Shown here in pieces: positions 51,939 through 61,786 of a stretch of DNA of 64,000 nucleotides. How positions within the stretch are numbered: position 1 is the stretch's first letter; the number at the start of each line of letters is the position of its first letter. A model generated the notes under the pieces. That model was not told the DNA's origin. It worked only from the letters and a program-made list of their open reading frames with translations, and made no database searches. A program made the position numbers and the translations under genes. Source of the stretch: Gammaproteobacteria bacterium (GTDB lineage Bacteria > Pseudomonadota > Gammaproteobacteria > Acidiferrobacterales > Sulfurifustaceae); NCBI GenBank assembly GCA_016199745.1, contig JACQFZ010000051.1:1-64000 (forward strand). The letters run 5' to 3'.

Positions 51939-54380
51939 ATGAAACAAAAGCTTGTACTCGTCGGTAACGGTATGGCCGGCGTTCGTGCGCTTGAGGAGTT
52001 GTTAGCGTTGGCGCCGGACTTATATGAGATCACGGTGTTCGGCGCCGAGCCGTACGGTAATTACAACCGCATCCTGTTGTCGCCAGTGTTGGCCGGCGAG
52101 AAGACGTTGCCGGAGATCATGCTGAACGATCTCGCCTGGTATCGTCAGCACGGTATTCGTATGCACTTCGGCAAGACCGTCGTCGAGATCGATCGCCGCC
52201 GCCGGCGTGTCATCGCCGACGATGGCACGCTGGAAACTTACGATCGGCTGCTGCTCGCTACCGGTTCTAGCCCCATTCTGTTGCCGTTGCCCGGAAAAGA
52301 TTTGCCCGGTGTCGTCACGTTCCGTGACATCCATGACGTTGATCGTATGTTAGCCGCCGCGCGCGACGGCGGCCGCCATGCGATCGTCATCGGCGGTGGT
52401 TTGCTGGGTCTCGAAGCGGCCAACGGCTTGGCCAAGCAGGGCATGCAGGTGTCGGTGGTGCATCTGTTGGATACGTTGATGGAGCGCCAGCTCGATGCGC
52501 CGGCCGCCGGCTTGCTCAGGGCGGCGCTCGAGCAACGCGGGCTGAGTTTCTTGCTGCAACATCAGACCGAGGCAATTCTCGGCGATAGCCATGTTCGTTC
52601 GATTCGATTCAAGAATGGCGTCGAGCTGCCGGCCGACTTGGTGGTGATGGCAGTCGGTATTCGTCCCAATATCGAGCTAGCAAAGCAGACCGGGTTGCAC
52701 TGCGAGCGCGGTATCGTCGTCAACGACACGATGCAGACTTACGATCCGCGCGTTTATGCCGTCGGCGAATGTGTGCAGCATCGCGGCCAGACATATGGCT
52801 TGGTCGCACCGTTGTTCGAACAGGCGAAAGTGTGCGCCAATCATTTGGCCCGCGCCGGCGTTGCCCGTTACACCGGTTCGCTCACCGCCACCAAGCTCAA
52901 GGTCACCGGCATCGAGGTGTACTCCGCCGGCGACTTCAAAGGTAACGAGCACACCGAATCGCTGGTATTCCAAGACACCGCGCGCGGCGTGTACAAGAAA
53001 TTGGTATTGCGCGACAACCGCATCTGCGGCGGCGTTTTGATCGGCGATACCGTCGACGGTCCTTGGTACTTTCAATTGTTGCGCGACAGTACCGACGTTT
53101 CGAATTTGCGCGAACATTTATTGTTCGGCCAAGCGCACGTCGGCGATTCCGGCCACGGTGCCGGCAGTGCGACAAAAGTCGCGGCGTTGCCGGACGACGC
53201 CGAGATCTGCGGTTGCAACGGCGTGTGCAAGGGCACGATCGTGCGCGCGATTACCGAGAAGGGTTTGTTCTCGCTCGACGAGGTGCGCGCCCATACCAAG
53301 GCATCGAGCTCGTGCGGTTCTTGCACTGGTCTGGTCGAGCAGTTGCTGGCATCGACCGTCGGTGATGTGTCGCCGACGCAGAAGCACAAGCCGATGTGCC
53401 CGTGCACGACCTACACTCACGATGAGGTACGGCAGGCGATTCGCGCCAACGCGTTGAAGAGCATTCCGGCGGTGACACGTTTCCTCGAATGGAAAAGCGC
53501 CGACGGCTGTCAGAAGTGTCGGCCGGCATTGAACTACTACTTGATCTGCACCTGGCCCGGCGAATATGCCGACGACAGCCGCTCGCGTTTTATCAACGAG
53601 CGCGCCCACGCCAATATTCAAAAAGACGGTACCTATTCCGTTGTCCCGCGTATGTGGGGCGGCGTTACCACGCCGAAAGAATTGCGCGCCATCGCCGATG
53701 TCGCCGAGCGTTATCAAGTGCCGACGGTCAAGGTTACCGGCGGCCAACGCATCGATTTGCTGGGCGTGAAAAAGGAAGACCTGCCGCAGGTGTGGCGCGA
53801 TCTCAATGCCGCCGGCCTGGTGTCGGGTCATGCTTACGGCAAGGCATTGCGAACCGTGAAGACCTGCGTCGGTTCGGAATGGTGCCGCTTCGGTACGCAA
53901 GACTCGACCGGTATGGGCGTCCAAATGGAGAAGATGACGTGGGGCTCGTGGACGCCGCACAAGGTCAAGATGGCGGTGTCGGGTTGCCCGCGCAATTGTG
54001 CCGAGGCGACGATCAAGGACTTCGGTGTCGTCGCCGTCGATTCCGGTTGGGAAATTCATGTCGGCGGTAACGGTGGCGTGAAGGTGCGCGTTACCGATCT
54101 GCTGTGCAAGGTGCGGACGATGGACGAGGTGCTGGAGTACTGCGCCGGCTTCATGCAGCTGTATCGCGAACAGGCGCGTTACCTCGAGCGCACCGCGCCA
54201 TGGATCGAGCGTGTCGGCCTCGCCTATTTGACCAAGCGTTTGGTGGAGGATGCTGAAAGTCGGCGAGTACTGGCGGCACGTTTTCTGGAATCACAGAAAA
54301 GTGCACAGATCGATCCATGGGCCGAGCGCGCCGCCGGCCACGATCAAACTGAGTTCCGTTCGATCTCGTTAAATGTGTAA
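51939..54380 (+). CDS. nirB: Assimilatory nitrite reductase, large subunit
   Basis: Reduces nitrite to ammonium with NAD(P)H. 813 residues in order: FAD/NAD-binding reductase (LVLVGNGMAGVRALEEL), BFD-type [2Fe-2S] domain (CGCNGVCKG at about 424, SSCGSC further on), then the siroheme/[4Fe-4S] domains with cluster cysteines at about 643, 649, 683 and 687 (CVGSEWCRFG and SGCPRNCAEA). ATG 51939 is preferred over ATG 51927 because GAGGT lies 5 nt before it. It is the first gene of the operon and carries the sigma-54 promoter. Confidence 0.97.
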   Translation: MKQKLVLVGNGMAGVRALEELLALAPDLYEITVFGAEPYGNYNRILLSPVLAGEKTLPEIMLNDLAWYRQHGIRMHFGKTVVEIDRRRRRVIADDGTLETYDRLLLATGSSPILLPLPGKDLPGVVTFRDIHDVDRMLAAARDGGRHAIVIGGGLLGLEAANGLAKQGMQVSVVHLLDTLMERQLDAPAAGLLRAALEQRGLSFLLQHQTEAILGDSHVRSIRFKNGVELPADLVVMAVGIRPNIELAKQTGLHCERGIVVNDTMQTYDPRVYAVGECVQHRGQTYGLVAPLFEQAKVCANHLARAGVARYTGSLTATKLKVTGIEVYSAGDFKGNEHTESLVFQDTARGVYKKLVLRDNRICGGVLIGDTVDGPWYFQLLRDSTDVSNLREHLLFGQAHVGDSGHGAGSATKVAALPDDAEICGCNGVCKGTIVRAITEKGLFSLDEVRAHTKASSSCGSCTGLVEQLLASTVGDVSPTQKHKPMCPCTTYTHDEVRQAIRANALKSIPAVTRFLEWKSADGCQKCRPALNYYLICTWPGEYADDSRSRFINERAHANIQKDGTYSVVPRMWGGVTTPKELRAIADVAERYQVPTVKVTGGQRIDLLGVKKEDLPQVWRDLNAAGLVSGHAYGKALRTVKTCVGSEWCRFGTQDSTGMGVQMEKMTWGSWTPHKVKMAVSGCPRNCAEATIKDFGVVAVDSGWEIHVGGNGGVKVRVTDLLCKVRTMDEVLEYCAGFMQLYREQARYLERTAPWIERVGLAYLTKRLVEDAESRRVLAARFLESQKSAQIDPWAERAAGHDQTEFRSISLNV

Positions 54381-54426
54381 TAGATGAACCCAGGGCAGGC
54401 CGCTGCGTCGCCCTAAAGGAGAGCCT

Positions 54427-54786
54427 ATGTCGCAAACCTGGATCAAGGTCGGTGCGCTCGACGATATTCCGCGTCTCGGCGCACGGGTGATCCGCGGCCC
54501 GCGGGTCAATATCGCTGTTTTTCGCACTGGCAACGACGAAGTGTTCGCGCTCGAAGATCGTTGCCCGCATAAAGGCGGGCCGTTGTCGCAAGGTATCGTC
54601 TTCGGTCGGCGGGTCGCGTGCCCGCTGCATGAATGGGTGCTGGAGCTGAAGACCGGCGATGCCGTTGCGCCCGATATCGGTTGTACGCGCGCCTATCCGG
54701 TGCGTATCGATGACGGCATCATCTGGTTGTCGTTGGTCGCGCAACGTCGTAGCGCCGCCGATTGTGTGTCTGCCGTGTCGGCATGA
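54427..54786 (+). CDS. nirD: Nitrite reductase, small (Rieske-like) subunit
   Basis: 119 residues with a complete Rieske [2Fe-2S] site: CPHKGGPLSQGIV and CPLHEWVLEL. Many NirD proteins lack these ligands, so their presence is worth noting and suits the assimilatory NirBD type. It starts 46 bp after nirB, and its stop overlaps nasA by 4 bp (ATGA). Confidence 0.94.
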   Translation: MSQTWIKVGALDDIPRLGARVIRGPRVNIAVFRTGNDEVFALEDRCPHKGGPLSQGIVFGRRVACPLHEWVLELKTGDAVAPDIGCTRAYPVRIDDGIIWLSLVAQRRSAADCVSAVSA

Positions 54787-57440
54787 CGAGTGTCGCCACG
54801 ACTTGTCCGTATTGCGGTGTTGGCTGCGGATTGCGCGTGACCCGTGCGCCTGACGACACCATTCAGGTTGCCGGCGATCCGAACCATCCGGCAAACGCCG
54901 GCCGCCTGTGTTCCAAGGGCGCCGCCTTGGCTGACACGCTCGGTCCGGAGGATCGGTTGCTTTACCCGGAGATCGGCAGTCAGCGCGTATCGTGGGACAT
55001 GGCGCTGGCGATCGTCGCCGACAGCTTGCGCCGTACGGTAGAGCGGCACGGTCCCGGTGCGATTGCGTTTTATGTCTCTGGTCAGTTGCTCACGGAAGAC
55101 TATTACGTCGCCAATAAGCTGATTAAAGGATTCCTCGGCAGTTCGAATATCGATACCAATTCGCGCCTGTGCATGGCGTCGGCCGTTGCCGGCTATCAGC
55201 GTGCCTTCGGCGAAGACTTGGTGCCGAACAGTTACGAAGACTTGGATATCGCCGATCTGGTCGTGATTGTCGGCGCCAACAGCGCGTGGTGCCACCCGGT
55301 CGTATTCCAGCGTCTGCAACGCGCCAAGGAAGCGCGACCGCAATTACAAATCGTCAACATCGATCCACGACGCACCGCGACGAGCGAGCTCGCCGACTTG
55401 CAGTTATCGCTTCGGCCAGGTACCGATGCAGTGTTGTTCAACGGCTTGCTCAATTATTTGCGCCTGGCCGATCGGCTCGATCTGGAATACATGGAGCAGC
55501 ATGTCGACGGTTATGGCGCCGCGTTGACCGCCGCACGCAATGCGGCGCCGTCGATTCCAGCGGTCGCTGCCGCTTGTGGATTAGCCGAAGTCGACGTGGC
55601 GCGCTTTTATCAAGGGTTCGCCGGCACCGAACGTGTGGTCACGTTGTTCTCGCAAGGTATCAATCAATCGTCGAACGGCACCGACCGTGTCAACAGCATC
55701 ATCAATTGCCATCTCGCGAGCGGTCGCATCGGTCGGCCGGGCATGGGACCGTTCTCGCTCACCGGGCAACCGAACGCGATGGGCGGCCGCGAAGTCGGTG
55801 GGCTCGCCAACCAGCTGGCGGCACACATGGGTTTCACACCGACAACGACCGATCGGTTGGCGCGGTTCTGGGGCTCGACTCGTGTCGCTACCCAGCCTGG
55901 ATTGAAGGCGGTCGATATGTTTCGGGCGATCGAACGCGGCGAGATCAAAGCGGTTTGGATAATGGCGACCAATCCGGCGGTCAGCATGCCCGATGCCGAC
56001 CGTGTGCGTGCGGCGCTTAAGCAGTGCGAACTCGTGATCGTTTCCGATTGCGTACGTCAGACCGATACGGTTGATTGCGCACATATCGTATTGCCGGCCG
56101 CCGGCTGGGGCGAAAAGGATGGGACGGTCACGAACTCCGAGCGCCGCATTTCGCGCCAGCGGCGCTTTATGGCACCGCCGGGCGAGGCGCGACCGGACTG
56201 GTGGATTATCACGCAAGTCGCGCAGCGGCTCGGTTGGGCGGCGCAATTTCCGTATGCGCAGCCGGCCGATATTTTTCGCGAGCATGCACGGCTCTCGGGT
56301 TTCGAAAACGACGGCGCGCGCGTGTTCGATATCAGCGCGCTCGCCGATATCACGAACCTAGCGTACGACGCGTTGACGCCGGTGCAGTGGCCAGTGACCA
56401 CTCAGGCGCCGACCGGTACGGCAAGATTGTTCGATCAAGGCCGGTTTCCAACATCGTCGGGTCGGGCGCAAATGATCGCGATCGCGGTGCGCGGGCCGGC
56501 GCAACCACCGACCGACGACTATCCGCTGATACTGAACACCGGTCGCATCCGCGATCAGTGGCATACGATGACGCGGACCGCGCGTGCGCCGCGGCTCAAT
56601 GCGCATATCAGCGAGCCCTACATCGAGATCCATCCGGATGATGCTGTCCGTGCCGAGCTGGTGGCCGATGATTTGGCGCGGGTGACGACGCCGTATGGAG
56701 AAATGTTGGCACGAGTGCAAGTGAGCGAACGGCAACGACGCGGCTCGATCTTCGTGCCGTTTCATTGGAGCGATTCGGTTGCGCGTTTGGCGAAGGCTGA
56801 CGCGTTGGTCAATCCGGTGACCGATCCGATTTCCGGCCAGCCGGAATTCAAACACACGCCAGCGCGGGTAGCGCCGTATAGACCGTTGTGGCACGGCTTC
56901 TTGCTGATACGTGAGCCGCTGCGCTTGGATGGTTGTCAGTATCGCGTGCAAGTGAAAGGGCAGGGTTACTGGCGTTACGAGATTGCCGGCGAGCAGCTGC
57001 CGCCATCGTGGCGCCAACAAGCGCGTGCTTGGTTCGGTGCCGATGGCGAATGGCTCGAGCTCGAGGACGTCACCGCCGGTCGTTATCGAGCGGCGCGCAT
57101 TGATCGGCAACAACTGACCGGGTGTTTGTTTATAGGGCCGTCGGCTAGGCTACCGGCGCGTGCCTGGCTCGAATCGTTGATGGCGAGCAACAGCCTTGGC
57201 GCTGACCAACGGCTGGGCTTGTTGTCCGGCCGGGCGCCGCTCGGTACGCGGACCGAGGGCAGCATTATCTGTGCCTGTTTCGGCGTCGGCCGTGCGCGCA
57301 TTCTCGATGCCATTCGCAGCGGCTGTGCCACGTCGCAAGCCGTGGGCGTGCGAGTGCAGGCGGGAACGAATTGCGGCTCGTGCCTGCCGGAAATTAGGGC
57401 GCTAATCGCTGCTGTTGCCGCACCTGCTTATACCACGTAA
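54783..57440 (+). CDS. nasA: Assimilatory nitrate reductase, catalytic subunit
   Basis: 885-residue molybdopterin enzyme that reduces nitrate to nitrite. N-terminal [4Fe-4S] motif CPYCGVGCG with a fourth Cys in GRLCSKG; molybdopterin domains follow; a C-terminal BFD-type [2Fe-2S] domain (CACFGVGRA and NCGSCLPEI) ends the protein. ATG 54783 overlaps the nirD stop. No NasC-type reductase or nitrate importer is in view, so electrons and nitrate uptake must come from elsewhere. Confidence 0.95.
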   Translation: MTSVATTCPYCGVGCGLRVTRAPDDTIQVAGDPNHPANAGRLCSKGAALADTLGPEDRLLYPEIGSQRVSWDMALAIVADSLRRTVERHGPGAIAFYVSGQLLTEDYYVANKLIKGFLGSSNIDTNSRLCMASAVAGYQRAFGEDLVPNSYEDLDIADLVVIVGANSAWCHPVVFQRLQRAKEARPQLQIVNIDPRRTATSELADLQLSLRPGTDAVLFNGLLNYLRLADRLDLEYMEQHVDGYGAALTAARNAAPSIPAVAAACGLAEVDVARFYQGFAGTERVVTLFSQGINQSSNGTDRVNSIINCHLASGRIGRPGMGPFSLTGQPNAMGGREVGGLANQLAAHMGFTPTTTDRLARFWGSTRVATQPGLKAVDMFRAIERGEIKAVWIMATNPAVSMPDADRVRAALKQCELVIVSDCVRQTDTVDCAHIVLPAAGWGEKDGTVTNSERRISRQRRFMAPPGEARPDWWIITQVAQRLGWAAQFPYAQPADIFREHARLSGFENDGARVFDISALADITNLAYDALTPVQWPVTTQAPTGTARLFDQGRFPTSSGRAQMIAIAVRGPAQPPTDDYPLILNTGRIRDQWHTMTRTARAPRLNAHISEPYIEIHPDDAVRAELVADDLARVTTPYGEMLARVQVSERQRRGSIFVPFHWSDSVARLAKADALVNPVTDPISGQPEFKHTPARVAPYRPLWHGFLLIREPLRLDGCQYRVQVKGQGYWRYEIAGEQLPPSWRQQARAWFGADGEWLELEDVTAGRYRAARIDRQQLTGCLFIGPSARLPARAWLESLMASNSLGADQRLGLLSGRAPLGTRTEGSIICACFGVGRARILDAIRSGCATSQAVGVRVQAGTNCGSCLPEIRALIAAVAAPAYTT

Positions 57441-57570
57441 ATAATGTGGTATTTAAGGTCGGGAATATCCTGAAAGAAAAGTGGAGGGCACGTAGTCTAT
57501 GCTTCTTTAATACAGTGATTCGTCGCGCGCTTTTTTTGTCTTCGGCAAACGCATCATGGAGGATGAGCCG

Positions 57571-59487
57571 ATGCGTAAACAAGTGCTTCTTCCAAGCTGG
57601 ACCCCGATTGCGGCGTTGACGCTGCTTTACGTCGTCGTCGGCGTTGGTGGTTACACCACCAACGCGGCGCTATTGTGGCAAGTGTTCATCGCTGCCGTCG
57701 CTGTTGCCCTGGTCGCATTAGCCGTCGCCGAGCGTCGACGACTCACCACGGCATTGCATCAAGGCGAGCAACAATTTCGCGCCGAGTACCAGCGCGCGGA
57801 GGAATCGCAACGCTGGCTCGCCACTATCGTCGAATCATCGAGCGACGCCATTCTTAGTCAGACCCCCGACGGCATTATCCTTTCTTGGAACCAAGCAGCG
57901 GAACACATTTACGGTTATTCGGCGGCCGAAGCGGTCGGCCAACCGATTTCTATGTTGGTGTCGCCGGAGTGCACCGACGAAGAGCAGCATTTTCTTGAGC
58001 GCCTCCGTCAGGGCGAACGCATTCTGCACCACGAGACGGAGTGCGTTCGCAAAGACGGCAAACGGATTTATGTGTCGCTGACGATCTCGCCTATCAAAGA
58101 TGCAGTCGGCACGATCCGCGGCGCATCGGTGATTGCGCGCGATATCACCGATCGCAAGCGCGTCGAAGAGCGCATCCGCTATTTAGCGCAGCACGATACG
58201 CTGACCGGTCTGCCGAATCGAATTTTGTTTCGCGACCGCATCGGCCAAGCGATCGCGCATGCGCAGCGCAATCAGCGGATGGTCGCGGTGCTGTTCCTCG
58301 ATCTCGACGGCTTCAAGCACATCAACGACTCGCTCGGCCATCAAGTCGGCGACCGGCTGTTGCGCATGACCGCGCGGCGGTTACAACGTTGCCTGCGTGA
58401 CGGCGACAGCGTCGCCCGTTTGGGCGGCGACGAATTCGTCGTTTGTTTGCCGAACCTGCTCGAAAACGACGACGCGCGCCACATTGCCGAAAAATTATTG
58501 GTGGCATTGCGCGACTCGTTCTTCATAGAGCACGATGAGCTGCATATCAGCGGCAGTATCGGCATCAGCCTCTATCCCGCCGACGGTCTCGACGCTGAAG
58601 TATTGATGCGTGCCGCCGATACCGCCATGTATCACGCTAAAGAAAAGGGACGCAATAATTTCCAGTACTTCACACCGCATTTGAATAAAGCTGCCGAACG
58701 CCGGCTGGTAATCGCCAATCGCCTGCACAATGCGCTGGAGCGCGGTGAGCTGACGCTCGAGTATCAACCGCAGGTCGAACTCGGCAGCGGTAGAATCTAC
58801 GCGGCTGAGGCGTTGCTGCGTTGGCGGCAAGCGGATTTGGGGAAGATCTCGACCAGCGAGTTCATCAAGATCGCCGAGGAAACCGGCTTGATCGTGCCGA
58901 TCGGCGAGTGGGTGTTACGACAGGCGTGTTTACAGCTGCGGACCTGGCGCGACGCGGGTGCACGGGACTTGCGCATCGCCGTCAATTTGTCGCCGCAGCA
59001 ATTTCGTCGCGTCGGTCTGCCGGAACTCGCGGCAAGTGTGTTGCAGGAGAGCGGTTTGACCGCGGATGCACTAGAGATGGAGATCACCGAAGGCGTGCTG
59101 ATGACGCAGAGCTTGGAGAACTTCGCCGTGCTAGAGCAGCTCGCCAAGGCGGGCGTGCGCTTGGCAATCGACGATTTCGGTACCGGTTATTCGAGCTTGG
59201 CGTACTTGCAGCGTTTCCCGATCGATACATTGAAAATCGATCAATCGTTCGTTCCCGGCATCGGCCGCGATGCGAACGATACCGCCATCGTCAGTGCCGT
59301 CATCGCGATGGCGCACAGCCTGCATTTAAAAGTCGTGGCCGAGGGTGTGGAGACCGCCGAGCAAGCGGCGTTTCTCAAGGCGCGGTCGTGTGATGGGGCG
59401 CAAGGTTTTTACTACAGTGAACCGGTGTCCGCCGAAGCGTTCGGTGCCATGCTCGGCCAGCGGGCAACGTTGGCGTCCGTATATTAA
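57571..59487 (+). CDS. PAS-GGDEF-EAL protein with N-terminal membrane anchor
   Basis: 638 residues. Two membrane helices (IAALTLLYVVVGVGGYTT; VFIAAVAVALVALAVA) with hardly any periplasmic loop, one PAS domain (about 75-195, with a QTPDGIILSWNQAAEHIYGY core), GGDEF (intact LGGDEF, G285-F289) and EAL (intact, 413-415). It may both make and break cyclic di-GMP. I chose ATG 57571 because GGAGG is 8 nt upstream; ATG 57556 would add five residues. 130 bp separate it from nasA. No gene was seen in that gap. Confidence 0.93.
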   Translation: MRKQVLLPSWTPIAALTLLYVVVGVGGYTTNAALLWQVFIAAVAVALVALAVAERRRLTTALHQGEQQFRAEYQRAEESQRWLATIVESSSDAILSQTPDGIILSWNQAAEHIYGYSAAEAVGQPISMLVSPECTDEEQHFLERLRQGERILHHETECVRKDGKRIYVSLTISPIKDAVGTIRGASVIARDITDRKRVEERIRYLAQHDTLTGLPNRILFRDRIGQAIAHAQRNQRMVAVLFLDLDGFKHINDSLGHQVGDRLLRMTARRLQRCLRDGDSVARLGGDEFVVCLPNLLENDDARHIAEKLLVALRDSFFIEHDELHISGSIGISLYPADGLDAEVLMRAADTAMYHAKEKGRNNFQYFTPHLNKAAERRLVIANRLHNALERGELTLEYQPQVELGSGRIYAAEALLRWRQADLGKISTSEFIKIAEETGLIVPIGEWVLRQACLQLRTWRDAGARDLRIAVNLSPQQFRRVGLPELAASVLQESGLTADALEMEITEGVLMTQSLENFAVLEQLAKAGVRLAIDDFGTGYSSLAYLQRFPIDTLKIDQSFVPGIGRDANDTAIVSAVIAMAHSLHLKVVAEGVETAEQAAFLKARSCDGAQGFYYSEPVSAEAFGAMLGQRATLASVY

Positions 59488-59500
59488 AAAAGACTTTCTA

Positions 59501-59784
59501 CCGACCTGTTCCCGCCCAGTGTGCGCGAAAATCACGCGCACCCGTTCGCTGGCGCGAGTGTCCACTGGACACTCGCGAAATCTCCGACTCACCCCCCTCA
59601 GGGGGAGGGCAAAGGGTGGGGGTGGGTTTAACGGAGGGGGCAGAATCGAGTGAAGCCACTAAACCCACCCCCACCCCGACCTGTTCCCGCCCAGTGTGCG
59701 CGAAAATCATGCGCACCCGTTCGCCGGCGCGAGTGTCCACTGGACACTCGCGTAACCTCCGACTCACCCCCCTCAGGGGGAGGG
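59501..59784. repeat. Two direct copies of a 109-bp extragenic repeat
   Basis: 59501-59609 and 59676-59784 are the same length and differ at only a few bases. Each copy contains a perfect 25-bp palindrome with arms CGCGAGTGTCCA and TGGACACTCGCG around one C, and ends in CCCCCCTC/GGGGGAGGG. The 66 bp between them hold a perfect 17-bp inverted repeat (59614-59630 with 59660-59676, core GGGTGGGGGTGGG). No coding frame is credible. Confidence 0.85.
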
Positions 59785-59810
59785 AGTAAGGAATCCAGCC
59801 TCTGCGGAGA

Positions 59811-61619
59811 TTAGTTAGCAGTGCCTTTCTTCTTATCCTCATTTGGCGCCATTTTTAAAATTTCTTCGATCGTCGTTAAGCCGGTGTGCACTTTTTCGGC
59901 GCCGCTTAAGCGCAATGAGCGCATGCCTTCCTTGCGCGCTTGATCGCGCAGATGACTAACGTCGATTTCCGACTGTACTAGCTCGCGTACCGATGCGCTC
60001 AACCTCAAAATTTCATAGATGCCGACACGTCCGAGGTAACCGGTATTGCGGCATTCGAGGCAGCCTTTCGGGTAGTACACCTTCTCCGGTGGTGTGACGC
60101 GCCACGGACGGGTGACTTCTTTCCAGTCATCGAGGTCGACGTCGCCGGCTTCCTTGCAATGCGGGCACAACGTGCGTACCAGCCGTTGGGCAACGACGCC
60201 GAGCAGGGTGGCATTGAGTAGATACGGTGGGACACCGAGATCGAGCAGACGAGTGATCGCGCTCGGCGCGTCGTTGGTATGTAGCGTCGACAGCACCAAG
60301 TGGCCGGTGAGCGCCGCTTGCACCGCCATTTCCGCAGTTTCGAGATCGCGAATCTCACCGACCATAATGATGTCCGGATCCTGGCGCAGCAGCGCGCGTA
60401 CGCCGGTGGCGAAGTCGAGGCCGATGTTCTGTTGCGTTTGCGTCTGATTGAACGACTGCTCGACCATTTCGATCGGGTCTTCGACGGTGCAAACGTTCAC
60501 ATCCGGCGTCGCTAGCTGCTTGAGCGTCGAGTAAAGCGTCGTCGTTTTGCCCGAGCCGGTCGGTCCGGTAACGAGAACGATGCCGGTCGGTTGGCCTACC
60601 ATCGATTGCCAGCAGGCGATCTCGTCGTTGTTAAAGCCGAGCTCGCGGAAATTTTTCACCAGCACATCGGGATCGAAGATGCGCATCACCAGTTTTTCGC
60701 CGAACGCCGTCGGCATCGTCGATAGGCGCAGCTCGATCTCTTTGCCGTCGGGCGATTTGGTTTTCAATCGGCCGTCGAGCGGGCGACGTTTTTCCGCCAA
60801 GTCCATGCGCCCTAAGATTTTGACGCGACTTATTACCGCCGCCATCACCGGCGTCGGCATTTGGTAGACCAGGTGCAACACGCCGTCGATGCGAAAGCGC
60901 ACGTTGCCGTCGTCGCGCCGCGGTTCAATGTGAATGTCGCTGGCGCGCTGCTCGAAGGCATACTGCAACAGCCAATCGACAATGTTGATGATGTGCTGAT
61001 CGTTGGCATCGAGCCGGCCGCGCCGGCCGAGTTCGACGAGTTGTTCAAGATTAGTGATTTCGCCTTGGGCGCTGGTTTGGGTCTTGCCGCGCGCCTGCTG
61101 CACCGAGCGCGATAGTGCGTAGAACTCGACCAGATAGCGGCTGATGTCGAGCGGATTGGCGATGACGCGCTCGATCGGTTTACGTAGAACGTGATTCAGT
61201 TCTTTTTCCCATTCGGTGACGTCGGGCTCGGCAGTGGCGATGATGACTTTGTCGGGCTGGATGGCAACGCACAGGATGTTGTAGTGGCGCGCGTAGTTGT
61301 ACGACATGACGGCGGTAACGGCGGTGACATCGACTTTGAGCGGATCGATACGGTAATACGGTAAGCCGACGCGCTCGGCAAACCAGGTGGTTAATGTTTC
61401 GAGCGTAAGCGTTTTGTGCGGCGGTTTCGCACTGCTCAAGTCGCGGGTAGCGATCAGCGCGAGCGGATGATTCTCGGCCGCATCTTTGCTGCGGATCGGG
61501 CGCACGCTGGATGCGTCATCGCTACCCAATAGTCCGTCGGCGACCAACCAAGACAGCACATTAGCGAGTGTTTGTTTTTGATTGTTCTTAGAGGGTACTC
61601 GCGCTTTGACGTCGGCCAT
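59811..61619 (-). CDS. GspE/PulE/PilB-type secretion ATPase (orphan)
   Basis: 602-residue hexameric ATPase of the type II secretion/type IV pilus family. N-terminal MshEN-like region (TTWFAERVGLPYYRIDPLKV), Walker [16 protein letters not shown], Asp box VCTVEDPIEM, Walker B DPDIIMVGEIRDLETAEMA, His box LVLSTLHTNDAPSA, and two Zn CxxC pairs (CPHC, CLEC). No other pilus or secretion genes adjoin it, although fimV is in the window. It could power a pilus whose other genes are elsewhere. Confidence 0.93.
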   Translation of the reverse strand: MADVKARVPSKNNQKQTLANVLSWLVADGLLGSDDASSVRPIRSKDAAENHPLALIATRDLSSAKPPHKTLTLETLTTWFAERVGLPYYRIDPLKVDVTAVTAVMSYNYARHYNILCVAIQPDKVIIATAEPDVTEWEKELNHVLRKPIERVIANPLDISRYLVEFYALSRSVQQARGKTQTSAQGEITNLEQLVELGRRGRLDANDQHIINIVDWLLQYAFEQRASDIHIEPRRDDGNVRFRIDGVLHLVYQMPTPVMAAVISRVKILGRMDLAEKRRPLDGRLKTKSPDGKEIELRLSTMPTAFGEKLVMRIFDPDVLVKNFRELGFNNDEIACWQSMVGQPTGIVLVTGPTGSGKTTTLYSTLKQLATPDVNVCTVEDPIEMVEQSFNQTQTQQNIGLDFATGVRALLRQDPDIIMVGEIRDLETAEMAVQAALTGHLVLSTLHTNDAPSAITRLLDLGVPPYLLNATLLGVVAQRLVRTLCPHCKEAGDVDLDDWKEVTRPWRVTPPEKVYYPKGCLECRNTGYLGRVGIYEILRLSASVRELVQSEIDVSHLRDQARKEGMRSLRLSGAEKVHTGLTTIEEILKMAPNEDKKKGTAN

Positions 61620-61735
61620 GCAGATTCCTGAGCGGCTATTCGAAAGGAAAACACAGTACTACTTTAGCTTACCGCATGATTCAGTGTGGGTGGTTGTCGG
61701 TACTATCGCATCGAATGCGGGGGAACTGAAGGAGT

Positions 61736-61756
61736 CTCGGCGGCGGCGCCGCCGAG
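61736..61756 (-). terminator. GC-rich hairpin after the SET gene
   Basis: CTCGGCGGC-GGC-GCCGCCGAG is a perfect 9-bp stem 30 bp beyond the SET stop. No T-tract follows on the minus strand. Confidence 0.45.
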
Positions 61757-61786
61757 AGGGTACGGGTTCAAACGGCTTGCTGACGA

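Noticed and set aside
53118-54059. 313-residue minus-strand frame
   Set aside because: It is antisense to nirB, which has complete cofactor motifs. No start signal or family pattern.
59345-59653. 102-residue frame at the end of the second GGDEF-EAL gene
   Set aside because: It runs out of frame over the end of the gene and into the extragenic repeat.
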